From assembly GCF_008033445.1 (NCBI RefSeq), contig NZ_VNKO01000006.1:1-64000 (forward strand): 64,000 nucleotides of DNA. The letters run 5' to 3'. The first letter of the stretch is position 1, and the number at the start of each line of letters is the position of its first letter. The notes under the pieces were generated by a model. It worked only from the letters and a program-made list of their open reading frames with translations, was not told the origin of the DNA and ran no database searches. Of this stretch, positions 24,693-33,578 are shown piece by piece. The DNA comes from Vulcaniibacterium gelatinicum (GTDB lineage Bacteria; Pseudomonadota; Gammaproteobacteria; Xanthomonadales; Xanthomonadaceae). The position numbers and the translations under genes are program-made.

Positions 24693-25089
24693 CGGGCAGA
24701 TCGTCCCGTGCCGCGTCTTCCACGGCCGCCAGCGCCTGCGCCGCGGGGACGATCTCGCGCCGGTACAGCGTGCGCGCCTCGTCGGGGTCGAAGTCGGCGT
24801 GCTTGCGCTTCTTCACTCCGAAGTCGGAGAGCAGCACGTGTGCATCGGGGCGCACGCCGGCGCGGGACAGGCAGGCCGCGACGCAGGCGAGCACGCAGCC
24901 GTCCAGCGCCAGGATCGGCCGGCCGCCCTGCGCGGTGCGCACCAGGCCGGGCACGCCGCCGCCGACGCCGGCGATGCACGACATCTCCGCATGGCCTTCG
25001 CGGTCCAGCCATAGCGCGAGCTGGTTGGCCATCTGCGCGGCGCTCGAGCAGCCCGAGCAGGAATACACCAGGGGCGGTTTGGTCTTCAT
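24682..25089 (-). CDS. DGC-type putative zinc-binding protein
   Basis: A 135-residue protein with a cysteine-rich layout: SCSGCSSAAQMANQLALWLDREGHAEMSCIAGVGGG, then a second cysteine pair in LDGCVLACVAACL. This matches the small DGC (DUF1791) family, whose members bind metal but whose job is unknown. No signal peptide. It is coupled to the membrane protein upstream (ATGA overlap) and overlaps the AroQ-UbiT gene by 11 bases, so all three are probably made together. Confidence 0.8.
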   Translation of the reverse strand: MKTKPPLVYSCSGCSSAAQMANQLALWLDREGHAEMSCIAGVGGGVPGLVRTAQGGRPILALDGCVLACVAACLSRAGVRPDAHVLLSDFGVKKRKHADFDPDEARTLYRREIVPAAQALAAVEDAARDDLPDAP

Positions 25090-26360
25090 GCGCGGTGTTC
25101 CATGGGCAGGTGCCGCCACCCCGCGCCACGTCGTGCGCGCCGGCGGGTGGCGACGAGGGTGAGCGAGGTCAGGCCGTAGGCGGCGGCGAGCACGATGGCC
25201 GTCGCCGCGGTGGTGGCGGGATGCGGCCAGGCCGCGGCGAGCACCAGCATCAGCGCGGCCGCGGCGTGCCAGCGCAGCAGCCGCGCCTTGCGCGGTTCCG
25301 GCAGCAGGGCGTCCACGCCCGGTACCCGGGTGCCGCGTGGCCTCCGTTGCTGCAGCTCGAGCCAGGCGAGGAAGGCGACGATCTCCAGCAGCATCCCCAG
25401 CACCAGCGCCGGCAGGCCGACGCCGAGGCCGAGCGCGCCGGCCAGCACCGCCATGCGTGGACCGGGAACGAGGCCGGCCAACGCGCCCGCCAGCAGCAAT
25501 GCCGCGGCGCCCAGGCGCCAGAAGCCCACCAGCGCGGGGTTGCGGCGATGCGGCGGGCGCCACTGCAGCGTGAGCACGCCGAGCGCGAATGCGACGACCG
25601 GCAGCGCCAGCAGGCGCGCCATGCCCTCCCCTTCGAGGACGCCGCCCAGGCGCAGCCCCACGCCGGCGGCGAGCGCGAGCGGCAACGCGACGAGCCAGCC
25701 GCCGAGCCAGCGCGTCGGCACCGGGCGCGTGCCCTGGAACATCGGCACCACCACGCTGCCGACCGCCGCCAGCAGCATCAGCACCGTGCCGAGCAGGCCG
25801 AAGGCCGCATGCGCATCGGTGACCGACGGCATCGGCACCGGCAGCCAGCCGACCCAGCCCAGGGCCAGCGCCAGCCCGAGCAGCGCCGTGCCCAGCAGGC
25901 CGAGCAGCGCGGCCGCCAGGCCCAGGCGCAGCCCGGTCTGGCGGCCGTCGAGGCGGATGCCCGCCAGCGCCGCGAGCGCGAAGGCCGCCAGGCTGCCGGC
26001 GAGGATCGCGCCCGCCGCCGGCACCAGCAGCGGCCAGCGCAGCAGGCCGCACACCAGGCCGAGCGCGCCGGCGTTGAACGCCGCCGGCAACACCCGTCCC
26101 AGGCCAGGCACGCCCCGTGGCTGCACGCCGGCCGCCACCGGCAGGAACTGCAGCAGGCTGCCGAGGATGGCGTTGCCGAGCACGCCGAGGGTGAGGACAT
26201 GCACCAGCGCCACCGTGGCCGGGTTCCAGCGCGACGCCCAGAGCGTCGGCCCCTGCCACCACAGCAGCGCGGCCGCGGCCAGACCCCACAGCGGCACCAG
26301 CCGCAGGAACCGCAGCGGCAGCGCCGTCGCCGGCGCGCGTTCAAGCGCGAGCGCGGTCAT
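25086..26360 (-). CDS. Polytopic membrane protein, NnrS- or oxidase-subunit-I-like
   Basis: A 424-residue protein with about 12 hydrophobic helices. The first two contain histidine and glutamine in LVHVLTLGVLGNAILGSLLQFLPVAAG, and another histidine lies in SVTDAHAAFGLLGT. This pattern recalls heme-binding membrane proteins such as NnrS and relatives of cytochrome oxidase subunit I that lack the full metal-site histidines. A role in nitric oxide stress or heme/copper handling is therefore possible but not shown. It starts 20 bases inside the DUF2249-type gene and overlaps the DGC gene. Confidence 0.68.
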   Translation of the reverse strand: MTALALERAPATALPLRFLRLVPLWGLAAAALLWWQGPTLWASRWNPATVALVHVLTLGVLGNAILGSLLQFLPVAAGVQPRGVPGLGRVLPAAFNAGALGLVCGLLRWPLLVPAAGAILAGSLAAFALAALAGIRLDGRQTGLRLGLAAALLGLLGTALLGLALALGWVGWLPVPMPSVTDAHAAFGLLGTVLMLLAAVGSVVVPMFQGTRPVPTRWLGGWLVALPLALAAGVGLRLGGVLEGEGMARLLALPVVAFALGVLTLQWRPPHRRNPALVGFWRLGAAALLLAGALAGLVPGPRMAVLAGALGLGVGLPALVLGMLLEIVAFLAWLELQQRRPRGTRVPGVDALLPEPRKARLLRWHAAAALMLVLAAAWPHPATTAATAIVLAAAYGLTSLTLVATRRRARRGAGWRHLPMEHRA

Positions 26361-26607
26361 CGTCGGCCATGATCCGGACCGTGGCGTCGCCCGCGGGCGC
26401 CACCTCCACCGCGACCCGGTAACCGTCGGCGTGCAGCCGTTCGAGCAGCGGCACGGGATGGCACGGGGTGCGGGCGACCAGCACCTGCCCCGCGGGCAGG
26501 GCGGCCAGCGCGTCGAGGATGCGCCGCATCGGCTCCGGCGGCGGCAGGTGGCGCAGGTCGAGCTCGAGCGCGGCGGGCGTGTCGGGCAATGGGCGCAAGA
26601 TCGGCAT
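26341..26607 (-). CDS. DUF2249-type small protein
   Basis: An 88-residue protein starting MPILRPLPDTPAALELDLRHLPPPEPMRRILDALAALPAGQ, resembling the small DUF2249/TusA-like fold proteins often found next to NnrS, hemerythrin and nitric-oxide genes. An alternative GTG start 12 codons upstream lies on the FNR-type box and is less likely. It is the first gene of the leftward operon that runs through ubiT to nadB. The biochemical role of the family is unknown. Confidence 0.75.
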   Translation of the reverse strand: MPILRPLPDTPAALELDLRHLPPPEPMRRILDALAALPAGQVLVARTPCHPVPLLERLHADGYRVAVEVAPAGDATVRIMADDDRARA

Positions 26608-26642
26608 TCGAGCATTGGACGTCGCCGCCGCGTCGTCGCGCA

Positions 26643-26656
26643 CTGATCTGGATCAA
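26643..26656. promoter_or_regulatory. Shared FNR/DNR-type site between two divergent operons
   Basis: CTGATCTGGATCAA has a perfect right half-site and one mismatch on the left. On the plus strand the centre is exactly 41.5 bases before the A of the cysteine desulfhydrase ATG at 26691, so a class II FNR promoter would make a leaderless mRNA; the -10 candidate CAGGCT (26679-26684) is weak. On the minus strand a start near 26605-26608 would coincide with the ATG of the DUF2249-type gene. Confidence 0.7.
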
Positions 26657-26690
26657 GGCGGACCGTGCCCGCGCCCGGCAGGCTTGCCGC

Positions 26691-27848
26691 ATGCCGCTCG
26701 CCTTCGTCCCCCCTGCCCGCGTGCCGCCGCGCGCCGACCGCGCCTGGATCGCGGCGACCATCGCGCGCCTGGCCGAGGAAGCCCGCACCCATCCCGACAC
26801 GCCGATGCGCGAGCTGCGCCTGCCCGGCTTCCCGCATGTCCGCTTCCTGCTCAAGGACGAGTCGGTGCACCCCACCGGCAGCCTCAAGCACCGCCTGGCG
26901 CGCTCGCTGTTCCTGTACGCGCTGTGCAGCGGGCGGCTGCGCTGCGGACAGCCGGCGGTGGATGCCTCCTCCGGCAGCACCGCCATCTCCGAGGCCTGGT
27001 TCGCGCGCGCGCTGGGCGTGCCGTTCATCGCGGTGATGCCGCGCACCACCGCCATCGCCAAGCAGCGCGAGGTGGCCGCGCTCGGCGGCCGCTGCGAGCT
27101 GGTGGAACCGGGCGAGGATCCGGCCGCGCGCGCCAGGGCCCTGGCCGCGGAGCTGGATGCTTGCTACCTCGACCAGTTCGGCCTGGCCGGCAGCGCCACC
27201 GACTGGCGCGGCAACAACAACATCGCCCAGTCCATCCTGGAACAGTGCACGCAGCTCGGCGTGGACGATCCGAGCTGGATCGTGTGCGGCGCCGGCACCG
27301 GCGGCACCTCCGCCACCATCGGCCGGTATCTGCGCTACCGCGGCAGCGCGGCGCGTCTGTGCGTGGCCGAGCCGCGCGGCGGCGCGTTCGCCGAGGGCTG
27401 GCGCAGCGGCGACCGGTGCGCGCGCGCCAGCCGCGCCACCTGCATCGAGGGCATCGGCCGCCCGTGCGTGGAGCCCTGCTTCGCCTTCGAACTCGCCGAC
27501 GAGGTGCTGGAAGTGGACGATGCCGCCTCGATCGCGGCCTTGCGCCTGCTGCACCGCTGGACCGGCGGGCTGTACGGCGGTTCCTCCGGCACCAACCTGG
27601 TGGCGGCGCTGGCGCTGGCGGCGCGCATGCGGGCACGGGACGAGCGCGGCAGCATCGTGCTGCTGCTGTGCGACCGCGGCGAGCGCTACGCCGACACCCT
27701 GTTCTCCACGGAGTGGCTGGCCGAACATGGCTACGCGCTGGAACCGTGGCTGCAGGCGCTGGAACGCGCGGCGGCGGCAGGCACGCCGTTCGACCCCATG
27801 CCGGCGACGGTGGCGGCAGCGCACGGGAGCGGCCTGCCCATGGCGTAG
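26691..27848 (+). CDS. PLP-dependent L-cysteine desulfhydrase (Cds1-like)
   Basis: A 385-residue fold-type II PLP enzyme. The PLP lysine lies in HPTGSLKHRLARSLFLYALC, the phosphate-binding loop is GAGTGGTSATIG, and ASSGSTAISEAWFARALGVPF is the substrate-loop region. The HPTGSLKHRLA form is that of mycobacterial Cds1, which releases sulfide from cysteine, rather than of biosynthetic cysteine synthases. It precedes the formate dehydrogenase gene by nine bases. A role in supplying sulfur, for example to the molybdenum centre of FdhF, is an inference. Confidence 0.83.
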   Translation: MPLAFVPPARVPPRADRAWIAATIARLAEEARTHPDTPMRELRLPGFPHVRFLLKDESVHPTGSLKHRLARSLFLYALCSGRLRCGQPAVDASSGSTAISEAWFARALGVPFIAVMPRTTAIAKQREVAALGGRCELVEPGEDPAARARALAAELDACYLDQFGLAGSATDWRGNNNIAQSILEQCTQLGVDDPSWIVCGAGTGGTSATIGRYLRYRGSAARLCVAEPRGGAFAEGWRSGDRCARASRATCIEGIGRPCVEPCFAFELADEVLEVDDAASIAALRLLHRWTGGLYGGSSGTNLVAALALAARMRARDERGSIVLLLCDRGERYADTLFSTEWLAEHGYALEPWLQALERAAAAGTPFDPMPATVAAAHGSGLPMA

Positions 27849-27857
27849 GATGCGCGC

Positions 27858-30545
27858 ATGGACACGGCACGGCTGAAGGTCGTGGTGGACGGCGCGGAGC
27901 ACGCGTTCCCCGCGGGCACGACCGTGCTGCAGGCCCTGCGCAGCCTGGGCGTCGCGCTGCCGACGCTGTGCCACGACGAGCGTCTGGCGCCGGTGGGCCA
28001 GTGCTGGTCGTGCGCGGTGGAGTTCTCCCCCGGCCCGGGCCTGCCCTTCCACAACCGGCCCGCCTGCCGCGAACCGCTGCGCGAAGGCTGCACGATCCGC
28101 TCCGGCGGCGCCGCGCTCGACGGCTTCCGCCGCGGCCTGCTGGAACGGCTCGCCGACCGCGCCGTCGCGGCCGAGGTGGCGCGCTTCCCCGACAAGCCGC
28201 TGCACCGCGCGCTGCGCGAGTACGGCGTGGAGCCGTGCGGGCAGGAAGCGGGGCCGATCGCCGTGGATGTCTCGCATCCGCACATCCGCGTGGACATGAA
28301 CCGCTGCATCGGCTGCCGGCGCTGTGCGCGCATCTGCGACGAGGTGCAGGGCGAATCGGTGTGGCACGTGCTGGGCCGAGGCAGCGAGGTGCGCATCGCC
28401 ACCGAGGGCGACGTCCCGCTCGCCGACAGCCCGTGCGTGGGCTGCGGCGCCTGCGTGGACACCTGCCCCACCGCCGCGCTCACCGACGCCCGCGCCTGGC
28501 GCGAACCGTCGCCGACGGCGTGGACACGCACCGTGTGCCCGTACTGCGCGGTCGGCTGCGAGCTGGAGGCAGGCGTGGCCGAAGGCCGCATCGTCGCCAC
28601 CCGGCCGGTGCTCGACGCGCCGGCGAACAAGGGCCATCTGTGCGTGAAGGGACGTTACGCCCTGGCCTATGTGGAGGCGCCCGACCGGGTGACCGCGCCG
28701 CGCCTGCGCCGTGACGGCCACTGGCACGGCACGGATTGGGACGAGGCGATCGCGTTCGCCGCCGAGGGCCTGCGCCGGATCGTGACCGCGCACGGGCCCG
28801 ATGCAGTCGGCGTGCTCGGCTCGGCGCGCGCCACCAACGAGGAGAACTACCTCACCCAGAAGTTCGCGCGCGTCGTGCTCGGCACCAACAACGTGGACTG
28901 CTGCGCGCGGGTCTGCCACACCCCGAGCGCGGCGGCGCTCAAGCGCATGCTCGGCACCGGCGCGGCGACCAACAGCTTCGACGACATCGAACAGGCCGCG
29001 TGCTTCCTCGTCGTCGGCGCCAACCCGCTCGAGAACCACCCCGTGGTCGGCGCGCGCATCCGCCAGCAGGTGCGGCGCGGCGCGCGCCTGATCGTGGTGG
29101 ATCCGCGCCGCACCCCGCTGGCGGAGCTGGCCGACGTGCACCTGGCGTTGCGCGTGGGCACCAACGTGCCGTTGCTGAACGCGATGGCGCACGTGCTGTT
29201 CGCCGAGGACCTGGCGGACCGCGACTTCCTCGCCGCGCGGGTGGACGGCGTGGAGGAGTTCGCCGCGTTCGTGGCCGCGTGGACGCCCGAGCGCGCGGCC
29301 GACATCTGCGGTGTCGCGCCGGACGCGATCCGCGCCGCCGCGCGCCTGTACGCCCGCACCCGCCCGGCGATGTGCCTGCACGGGCTGGGCATGACCGAGC
29401 ATGTGCAGGGCACCGAGGGCGTGATGGCGCTGATAGACCTCGTCCTGCTCGCCGGCCAGATCGGCCGCCCGGGCACCGGCGCCAATCCGCTGCGCGGGCA
29501 GAACAACGTGCAGGGCGCGGCGATGATGGGCTGCGATCCGGGCATCCTGACCGGTTCGGTGGCGGTGGCCGAGGCGCGCGACCGCTTCGCCGCGGCCTGG
29601 GGCGTCGCCCCGCCCGCCGGGCGCGGCCTGAACCTGCTCGGCATGCTGGACGCCGCGCGCGAGGGCCGGCTGAAGGCGCTGTACGTGATCGGCTACGACA
29701 TCCTCGCCAGCCTGGCGCGGATGCACGAGACCGCGGCCGCGCTGGCGCGGCTGGAGCTGGTGATCGTGCAGGACCTGTTCCTCAACGAGACCGCGCGCGC
29801 CTTCGGTCATGTGTTCCTGCCGGCCGTGTCGAGCTTCGAGAAGGACGGCACGTTCATGAACTCCGAGCGCCGCGTGCAGCGCGTACGCCGGGCGCTGGCA
29901 CCACGCGGGCAGGCGCTCGACGACGCCACGATCCTGTGCCGGCTGGCCGCCGCGCTCGGCCATGGCGCGCAGTTCGCCTACGCCGGGCCCGAGGCGGTGT
30001 GGGACGAGATCCGCGCCGTGTGGCCGGCCGTCGCCGGCATCGGCTATGCGCGGCTGGAACGGCAGGGCGTGCAATGGCCCTGCCCGGACGCGGACCACCC
30101 GGGCACCGTCGTGCTGCACGGCGAACGCTTCGCGCACGGGGTCCGCACCCGGCTGGAGCGGATCGAGTACCGCCCCTCGGAGGAACGCACCGACGCCGAT
30201 TACCCGTTCCTGCTCACCACCGGCCGCAGCCTGTACCAGTTCAACGTCGGCACCATGACCGGGCGCACGCCGCAGCAGGCGCTGCGGCCGACCGACACGC
30301 TCGACATGCATCCCTACGATGCGGGCCAGCTCGGGCTGCGCGACGGCATGCCAGTGCGGGTCGAGAGCCGCCACGGCGAGGCGCTGCTGCCGCTGCGCGT
30401 GACCGACACGGTGACGCCGGGGCAGCTGTTCGCGACCTTCCACGACCCGGAGCGCGCGCTCAACCGGGTGACCGGCCCGGCCCGGGATGCGCTGACCGCG
30501 GCGCCGGAGTACAAGGTGACGGCGGTACGGGTGTCGCCGGTCTGA
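27858..30545 (+). CDS. Formate dehydrogenase alpha subunit, cysteine type with N-terminal Fe-S domains
   Basis: The 895-residue protein would oxidise formate to CO2. An N-terminal 2Fe-2S domain (CHDERLAPVGQCWSC) is followed by a second cysteine group with CREP, two [4Fe-4S] motifs (CIGCRRCARIC and CVGCGACVDTCP), the molybdopterin-domain cluster CPYCAVGC, and the active site RVCHTPS with C353 as molybdenum ligand where some enzymes have selenocysteine. The C-terminal domain includes LTTGRSLYQFNVGTMTGRT. No separate beta subunit follows, so electrons may leave through its own N-terminal clusters to an unknown partner. Confidence 0.93.
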   Translation: MDTARLKVVVDGAEHAFPAGTTVLQALRSLGVALPTLCHDERLAPVGQCWSCAVEFSPGPGLPFHNRPACREPLREGCTIRSGGAALDGFRRGLLERLADRAVAAEVARFPDKPLHRALREYGVEPCGQEAGPIAVDVSHPHIRVDMNRCIGCRRCARICDEVQGESVWHVLGRGSEVRIATEGDVPLADSPCVGCGACVDTCPTAALTDARAWREPSPTAWTRTVCPYCAVGCELEAGVAEGRIVATRPVLDAPANKGHLCVKGRYALAYVEAPDRVTAPRLRRDGHWHGTDWDEAIAFAAEGLRRIVTAHGPDAVGVLGSARATNEENYLTQKFARVVLGTNNVDCCARVCHTPSAAALKRMLGTGAATNSFDDIEQAACFLVVGANPLENHPVVGARIRQQVRRGARLIVVDPRRTPLAELADVHLALRVGTNVPLLNAMAHVLFAEDLADRDFLAARVDGVEEFAAFVAAWTPERAADICGVAPDAIRAAARLYARTRPAMCLHGLGMTEHVQGTEGVMALIDLVLLAGQIGRPGTGANPLRGQNNVQGAAMMGCDPGILTGSVAVAEARDRFAAAWGVAPPAGRGLNLLGMLDAAREGRLKALYVIGYDILASLARMHETAAALARLELVIVQDLFLNETARAFGHVFLPAVSSFEKDGTFMNSERRVQRVRRALAPRGQALDDATILCRLAAALGHGAQFAYAGPEAVWDEIRAVWPAVAGIGYARLERQGVQWPCPDADHPGTVVLHGERFAHGVRTRLERIEYRPSEERTDADYPFLLTTGRSLYQFNVGTMTGRTPQQALRPTDTLDMHPYDAGQLGLRDGMPVRVESRHGEALLPLRVTDTVTPGQLFATFHDPERALNRVTGPARDALTAAPEYKVTAVRVSPV

Positions 30546-30663
30546 TCCGTGTCCGGCGGTGCGGCGACGAAGAAGACCGGGGGCGGAACCGTTCGCGCTG
30601 CAGGCCGGCCGCATTCACTGCCCATGAGCGGTGTCTGCGGTACACCATGCGTCGGGACGCCTC

Positions 30664-33510
30664 ATGGTCAGTTCGATTCCGACGACGTGGGCCCCGGTCG
30701 CAGCCGCGGCCGGTGGTGACGGTGAGCACGCGGCCGAGCAGGCGCTGTTCGCGGAGCTGGCCGCGTTGCTGCGCGAACGGCACCCGCGTGCGCGCGCCCT
30801 GCCCGACCTGCGCCTGGACGTGCGCCTGGACCGCGACCTGGGCCTGGACAGCCTGACCCGGATGGAACTGCTGGCGCGGCTGGAACAGCGTTTCCGGGTG
30901 CGGATCCCGGAGCAGGCGGGCTTCGTCGCGGAAACGCCGGGCGACCTGCTGCGCGTGCTGGCCGGGGCCGCGCCGATCGCCGCGGCGCCGTCGGCCGAGG
31001 TGCTGGCGCTGGCGCGCGGCGAACGGCTGGCGTTGCCCACCACGGCGCAGACCCTGGTGGACGTGCTGCACTGGCATGCGCAGCGCCACCCCGACCGCCT
31101 GCACGTGCACTTCGAAGGCGGCGAGGCCGACGGCCGCGACCTCACCTTCGGCACGCTGCACGCCACCGCGCTGCGCGTGGCCGCCGGCCTGCAGGCGCAC
31201 GGGCTGCGGCCGGGCGAGCCGGTGGCGCTGATGCTGTCCACGCATCCGGATCTCCTGGTCGGGTTCTTCGGCGCAATGCTCGGCGGCGGCGTGCCGGTGC
31301 CGCTGTATCCGCCGGGTCGGCCGGGCGAGATGGCGGAGTACTGGCGCCGCCAGGCCGGGATCCTGCACAACTGCCAGGCGCGGCTGCTGCTCGGCGACGC
31401 GACGCTGCGGGCGCATCGGCGCCTGGTGCGCGCCTTCACCGGCATCGAGCACCTGCTGGTCGTGGACGAACTCGCGCACGCCACGGCCGGGGCAGAACCG
31501 GTGCCGGTCGCCGCATCCGACCTGGCGCTGCTGCAGTACACCTCCGGCAGCACCGCCGATCCCAAGGGCGTGATGCTGACCCACGCCAACGTGCTGGCGA
31601 GCCTGCGCACGATGGGTACGTTCGTCGGCGTGGATTCCGCCGACACCTTCGTCAGCTGGTTGCCGCTCTATCACGACATGGGCCTGATCGGCGCCTGGAT
31701 CGGCTGCCTGTATTTCGGTGCGCCGCTGGTGCTGATGCCGCCGCAGAGCTTCCTGCTGCGGCCCGAACGCTGGCTGTGGGCGATCCATCGCTACCGCGCC
31801 ACGCTCACGGCTGCGCCGAACTTCGCCTTCGAGCTGTGCGCGCACCGGATCCCCGACGCGGCACTGGAGGGGCTGGACCTGGGCAGCCTGCGCCTGGCGT
31901 TCTACGGCGCCGAGCCGGTGTTCCCGGAGACGCTGGAGCGCTTCGCCGCCCGCTTCGCCCGCCACGGTTTCCGTCGCGAGGCGCTGTCCCCGGTGTACGG
32001 CCTGGCCGAGAACACCCTCGGCCTGACCTTCCCGCCGCCCGGCCGCGCGCCGCGCGTGCTGCACATCGAGCGCGACCGCTTCCTCGCCGACGGCTGCGCC
32101 GTGCCGTGCGCGCCGGAGGCCGGCATCGCCACCCTCGCCTTCGTCTCCTGCGGCCTGCCGCTGCCGGGGCACGAGCTGCGCATCGCCGACGACGACGACC
32201 GCGAGCTGCCGCCCGGACGGCAGGGGCACGTGCAGTTCCGCGGCCCGGCCGCCTGCACCGCCTACCACCGCAATCCCGAGGCCACCCGCGCGCTGCGCCA
32301 TGGCGACTGGCTCGACAGCGGCGACCTGGGCTTCCTGCACGAGGGCGAGCTGTACCTGAGCGGCCGGGTCAAGGATCTGATCATCCGCGCCGGGCGGCAT
32401 CTGCACCCGCAGGCGCTGGAACAGGCGGTGGGCGAGCTGCCGGGCGTGCGCCGCGGACGGGTGGCGGTGTTCGGCACGGTCGCGCCGCAGACCGGCACCG
32501 AGCGCCTGGTGGTGGTGGCCGAAACCCGGCTCGCCGATGCGGAGGAGCGCAAGGCGCTGCGCGCGCGGATCCAGGCTGCGGTGGCGGCCCAGGCCGGCGA
32601 ACCGGCCGACGAGGTGGTGCTCGCCGTCCCTGGCGCGGTGCTCAAGACCTCCAGCGGCAAGCTGCGCCGCGTCGCCTGCCGCGAAGCCTTCGAGCGTGGC
32701 GAGCTCGGCAAGGGCGGCGCGCCGCGCCTGCTCGGCGTGCTGCTGCGCGGCCTGCGCGCCGACCTGCGCAACCGTCTGCGCCGGTTGCGCGCGTGGCTGT
32801 TCGTGGCCTGGGCCTGGAGCGCGTTCGCGCTGCTGGTGCCGGCCGCGCTCGTGGCGGCGCTGCTGCCGGGCCTGCGCCTGCGCTGGGCCGTGGAGCGCGG
32901 CCTGCTGGAGCTGCTGCGCCTGCTCACGGCGATCCCGCTGACGGTGAAGGTGCAGGCCGCGCCGCCGCGGCGGCCGTGCATCTTCGTGGCCAACCACGCC
33001 AGCTATCTCGACAGCCTGCTGCTGGTGCGCACGCTGCCGCGTCCGGCGGCCTTCGTCGCCAAGGAGGAACTGGCGCGGCGCCCGCTGCTGCGCTGGCTCC
33101 TGCGGCGCTTCGGCGCGGTGTTCGTGGCCCGCTTCGATCCGGCGCGCTGCACCGAGGTGCTGGCCGAGGCGCGCCGCGGCGACCGCGACTTCGTGTTCTT
33201 CCCCGAAGGCACGTTCCGGCGCATGCCGGGCCTGCTGTCGTTCCACCTCGGCGCGTTCGCGGTCGCGGCCGAGGCCGGCATGCCGGTGGTGCCGGTCGCC
33301 CTGCGCGGCACCCGTGCGGTGCTGTGCGGCGACGACTGGCTGCCGCGCCACGGCCCGCTCGCGGTCACGATCGGTCCGGCGATCCTGCCCCTGTCCGGCG
33401 CCGACCGCTGGTCGGAAACGCTGCGCCTGGCCGAGGCGGCACGCACGTTCCTGCGCGCAGAATGCGGCGAGCCGGACCTGGAGGATGCGGTGTCTCCGCT
33501 GCTTTCTTGA
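30664..33510 (+). CDS. Three-domain lipid enzyme: acyl carrier protein, fatty acyl-AMP ligase, PlsC acyltransferase
   Basis: The 948-residue product has an acyl carrier domain at residues 20-95 with GLDSL (S63 as phosphopantetheine site). An adenylating domain follows at about 125-690, with YTSGSTADPKGV, FYGAEPV, SGDLGFLHEGELYLSGRVKDLIIRAGRH and a lysine in KTSSGKLRR. Next come two membrane helices, then a PlsC/LPLAT domain with NHASYLD and FPEGTFRRMP. It could activate a fatty acid, load it on its own carrier and transfer it to a lipid. A GTG start 11 codons upstream is possible. It follows fdhF by about 120 bases; any link with anaerobic metabolism is not shown. Confidence 0.88.
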   Translation: MVSSIPTTWAPVAAAAGGDGEHAAEQALFAELAALLRERHPRARALPDLRLDVRLDRDLGLDSLTRMELLARLEQRFRVRIPEQAGFVAETPGDLLRVLAGAAPIAAAPSAEVLALARGERLALPTTAQTLVDVLHWHAQRHPDRLHVHFEGGEADGRDLTFGTLHATALRVAAGLQAHGLRPGEPVALMLSTHPDLLVGFFGAMLGGGVPVPLYPPGRPGEMAEYWRRQAGILHNCQARLLLGDATLRAHRRLVRAFTGIEHLLVVDELAHATAGAEPVPVAASDLALLQYTSGSTADPKGVMLTHANVLASLRTMGTFVGVDSADTFVSWLPLYHDMGLIGAWIGCLYFGAPLVLMPPQSFLLRPERWLWAIHRYRATLTAAPNFAFELCAHRIPDAALEGLDLGSLRLAFYGAEPVFPETLERFAARFARHGFRREALSPVYGLAENTLGLTFPPPGRAPRVLHIERDRFLADGCAVPCAPEAGIATLAFVSCGLPLPGHELRIADDDDRELPPGRQGHVQFRGPAACTAYHRNPEATRALRHGDWLDSGDLGFLHEGELYLSGRVKDLIIRAGRHLHPQALEQAVGELPGVRRGRVAVFGTVAPQTGTERLVVVAETRLADAEERKALRARIQAAVAAQAGEPADEVVLAVPGAVLKTSSGKLRRVACREAFERGELGKGGAPRLLGVLLRGLRADLRNRLRRLRAWLFVAWAWSAFALLVPAALVAALLPGLRLRWAVERGLLELLRLLTAIPLTVKVQAAPPRRPCIFVANHASYLDSLLLVRTLPRPAAFVAKEELARRPLLRWLLRRFGAVFVARFDPARCTEVLAEARRGDRDFVFFPEGTFRRMPGLLSFHLGAFAVAAEAGMPVVPVALRGTRAVLCGDDWLPRHGPLAVTIGPAILPLSGADRWSETLRLAEAARTFLRAECGEPDLEDAVSPLLS

Positions 33511-33529
33511 CCCAGTGCCGGCATCATGA

Positions 33530-33571
33530 TTGACTTGGATCAAATCCGCCCGCGTCCTGTTCAGGTATGCT
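33530..33571 (+). promoter_or_regulatory. FNR/DNR-type promoter of the copper-efflux region
   Basis: The box TTGACTTGGATCAA at 33530-33543 has one mismatch. TATGCT at 33566-33571 is a good -10 exactly in class II register, giving a start at about 33578. The ATG at 33579 is then the first codon of a leaderless mRNA; the earlier ATG at 33567 is inside the -10. This is the clearest of the leaderless cases. Confidence 0.8.
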
Positions 33572-33578
33572 GCCGGTG

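Noticed and set aside
27858-30545. Selenocysteine in the formate dehydrogenase
   Set aside because: The active-site codon at 28914 is TGC (cysteine) and no in-frame TGA is present.
33567-33569. ATG as start of the small periplasmic protein
   Set aside because: It lies inside the TATGCT -10 element of the FNR-type promoter; the ATG at 33579 fits the predicted start of transcription.
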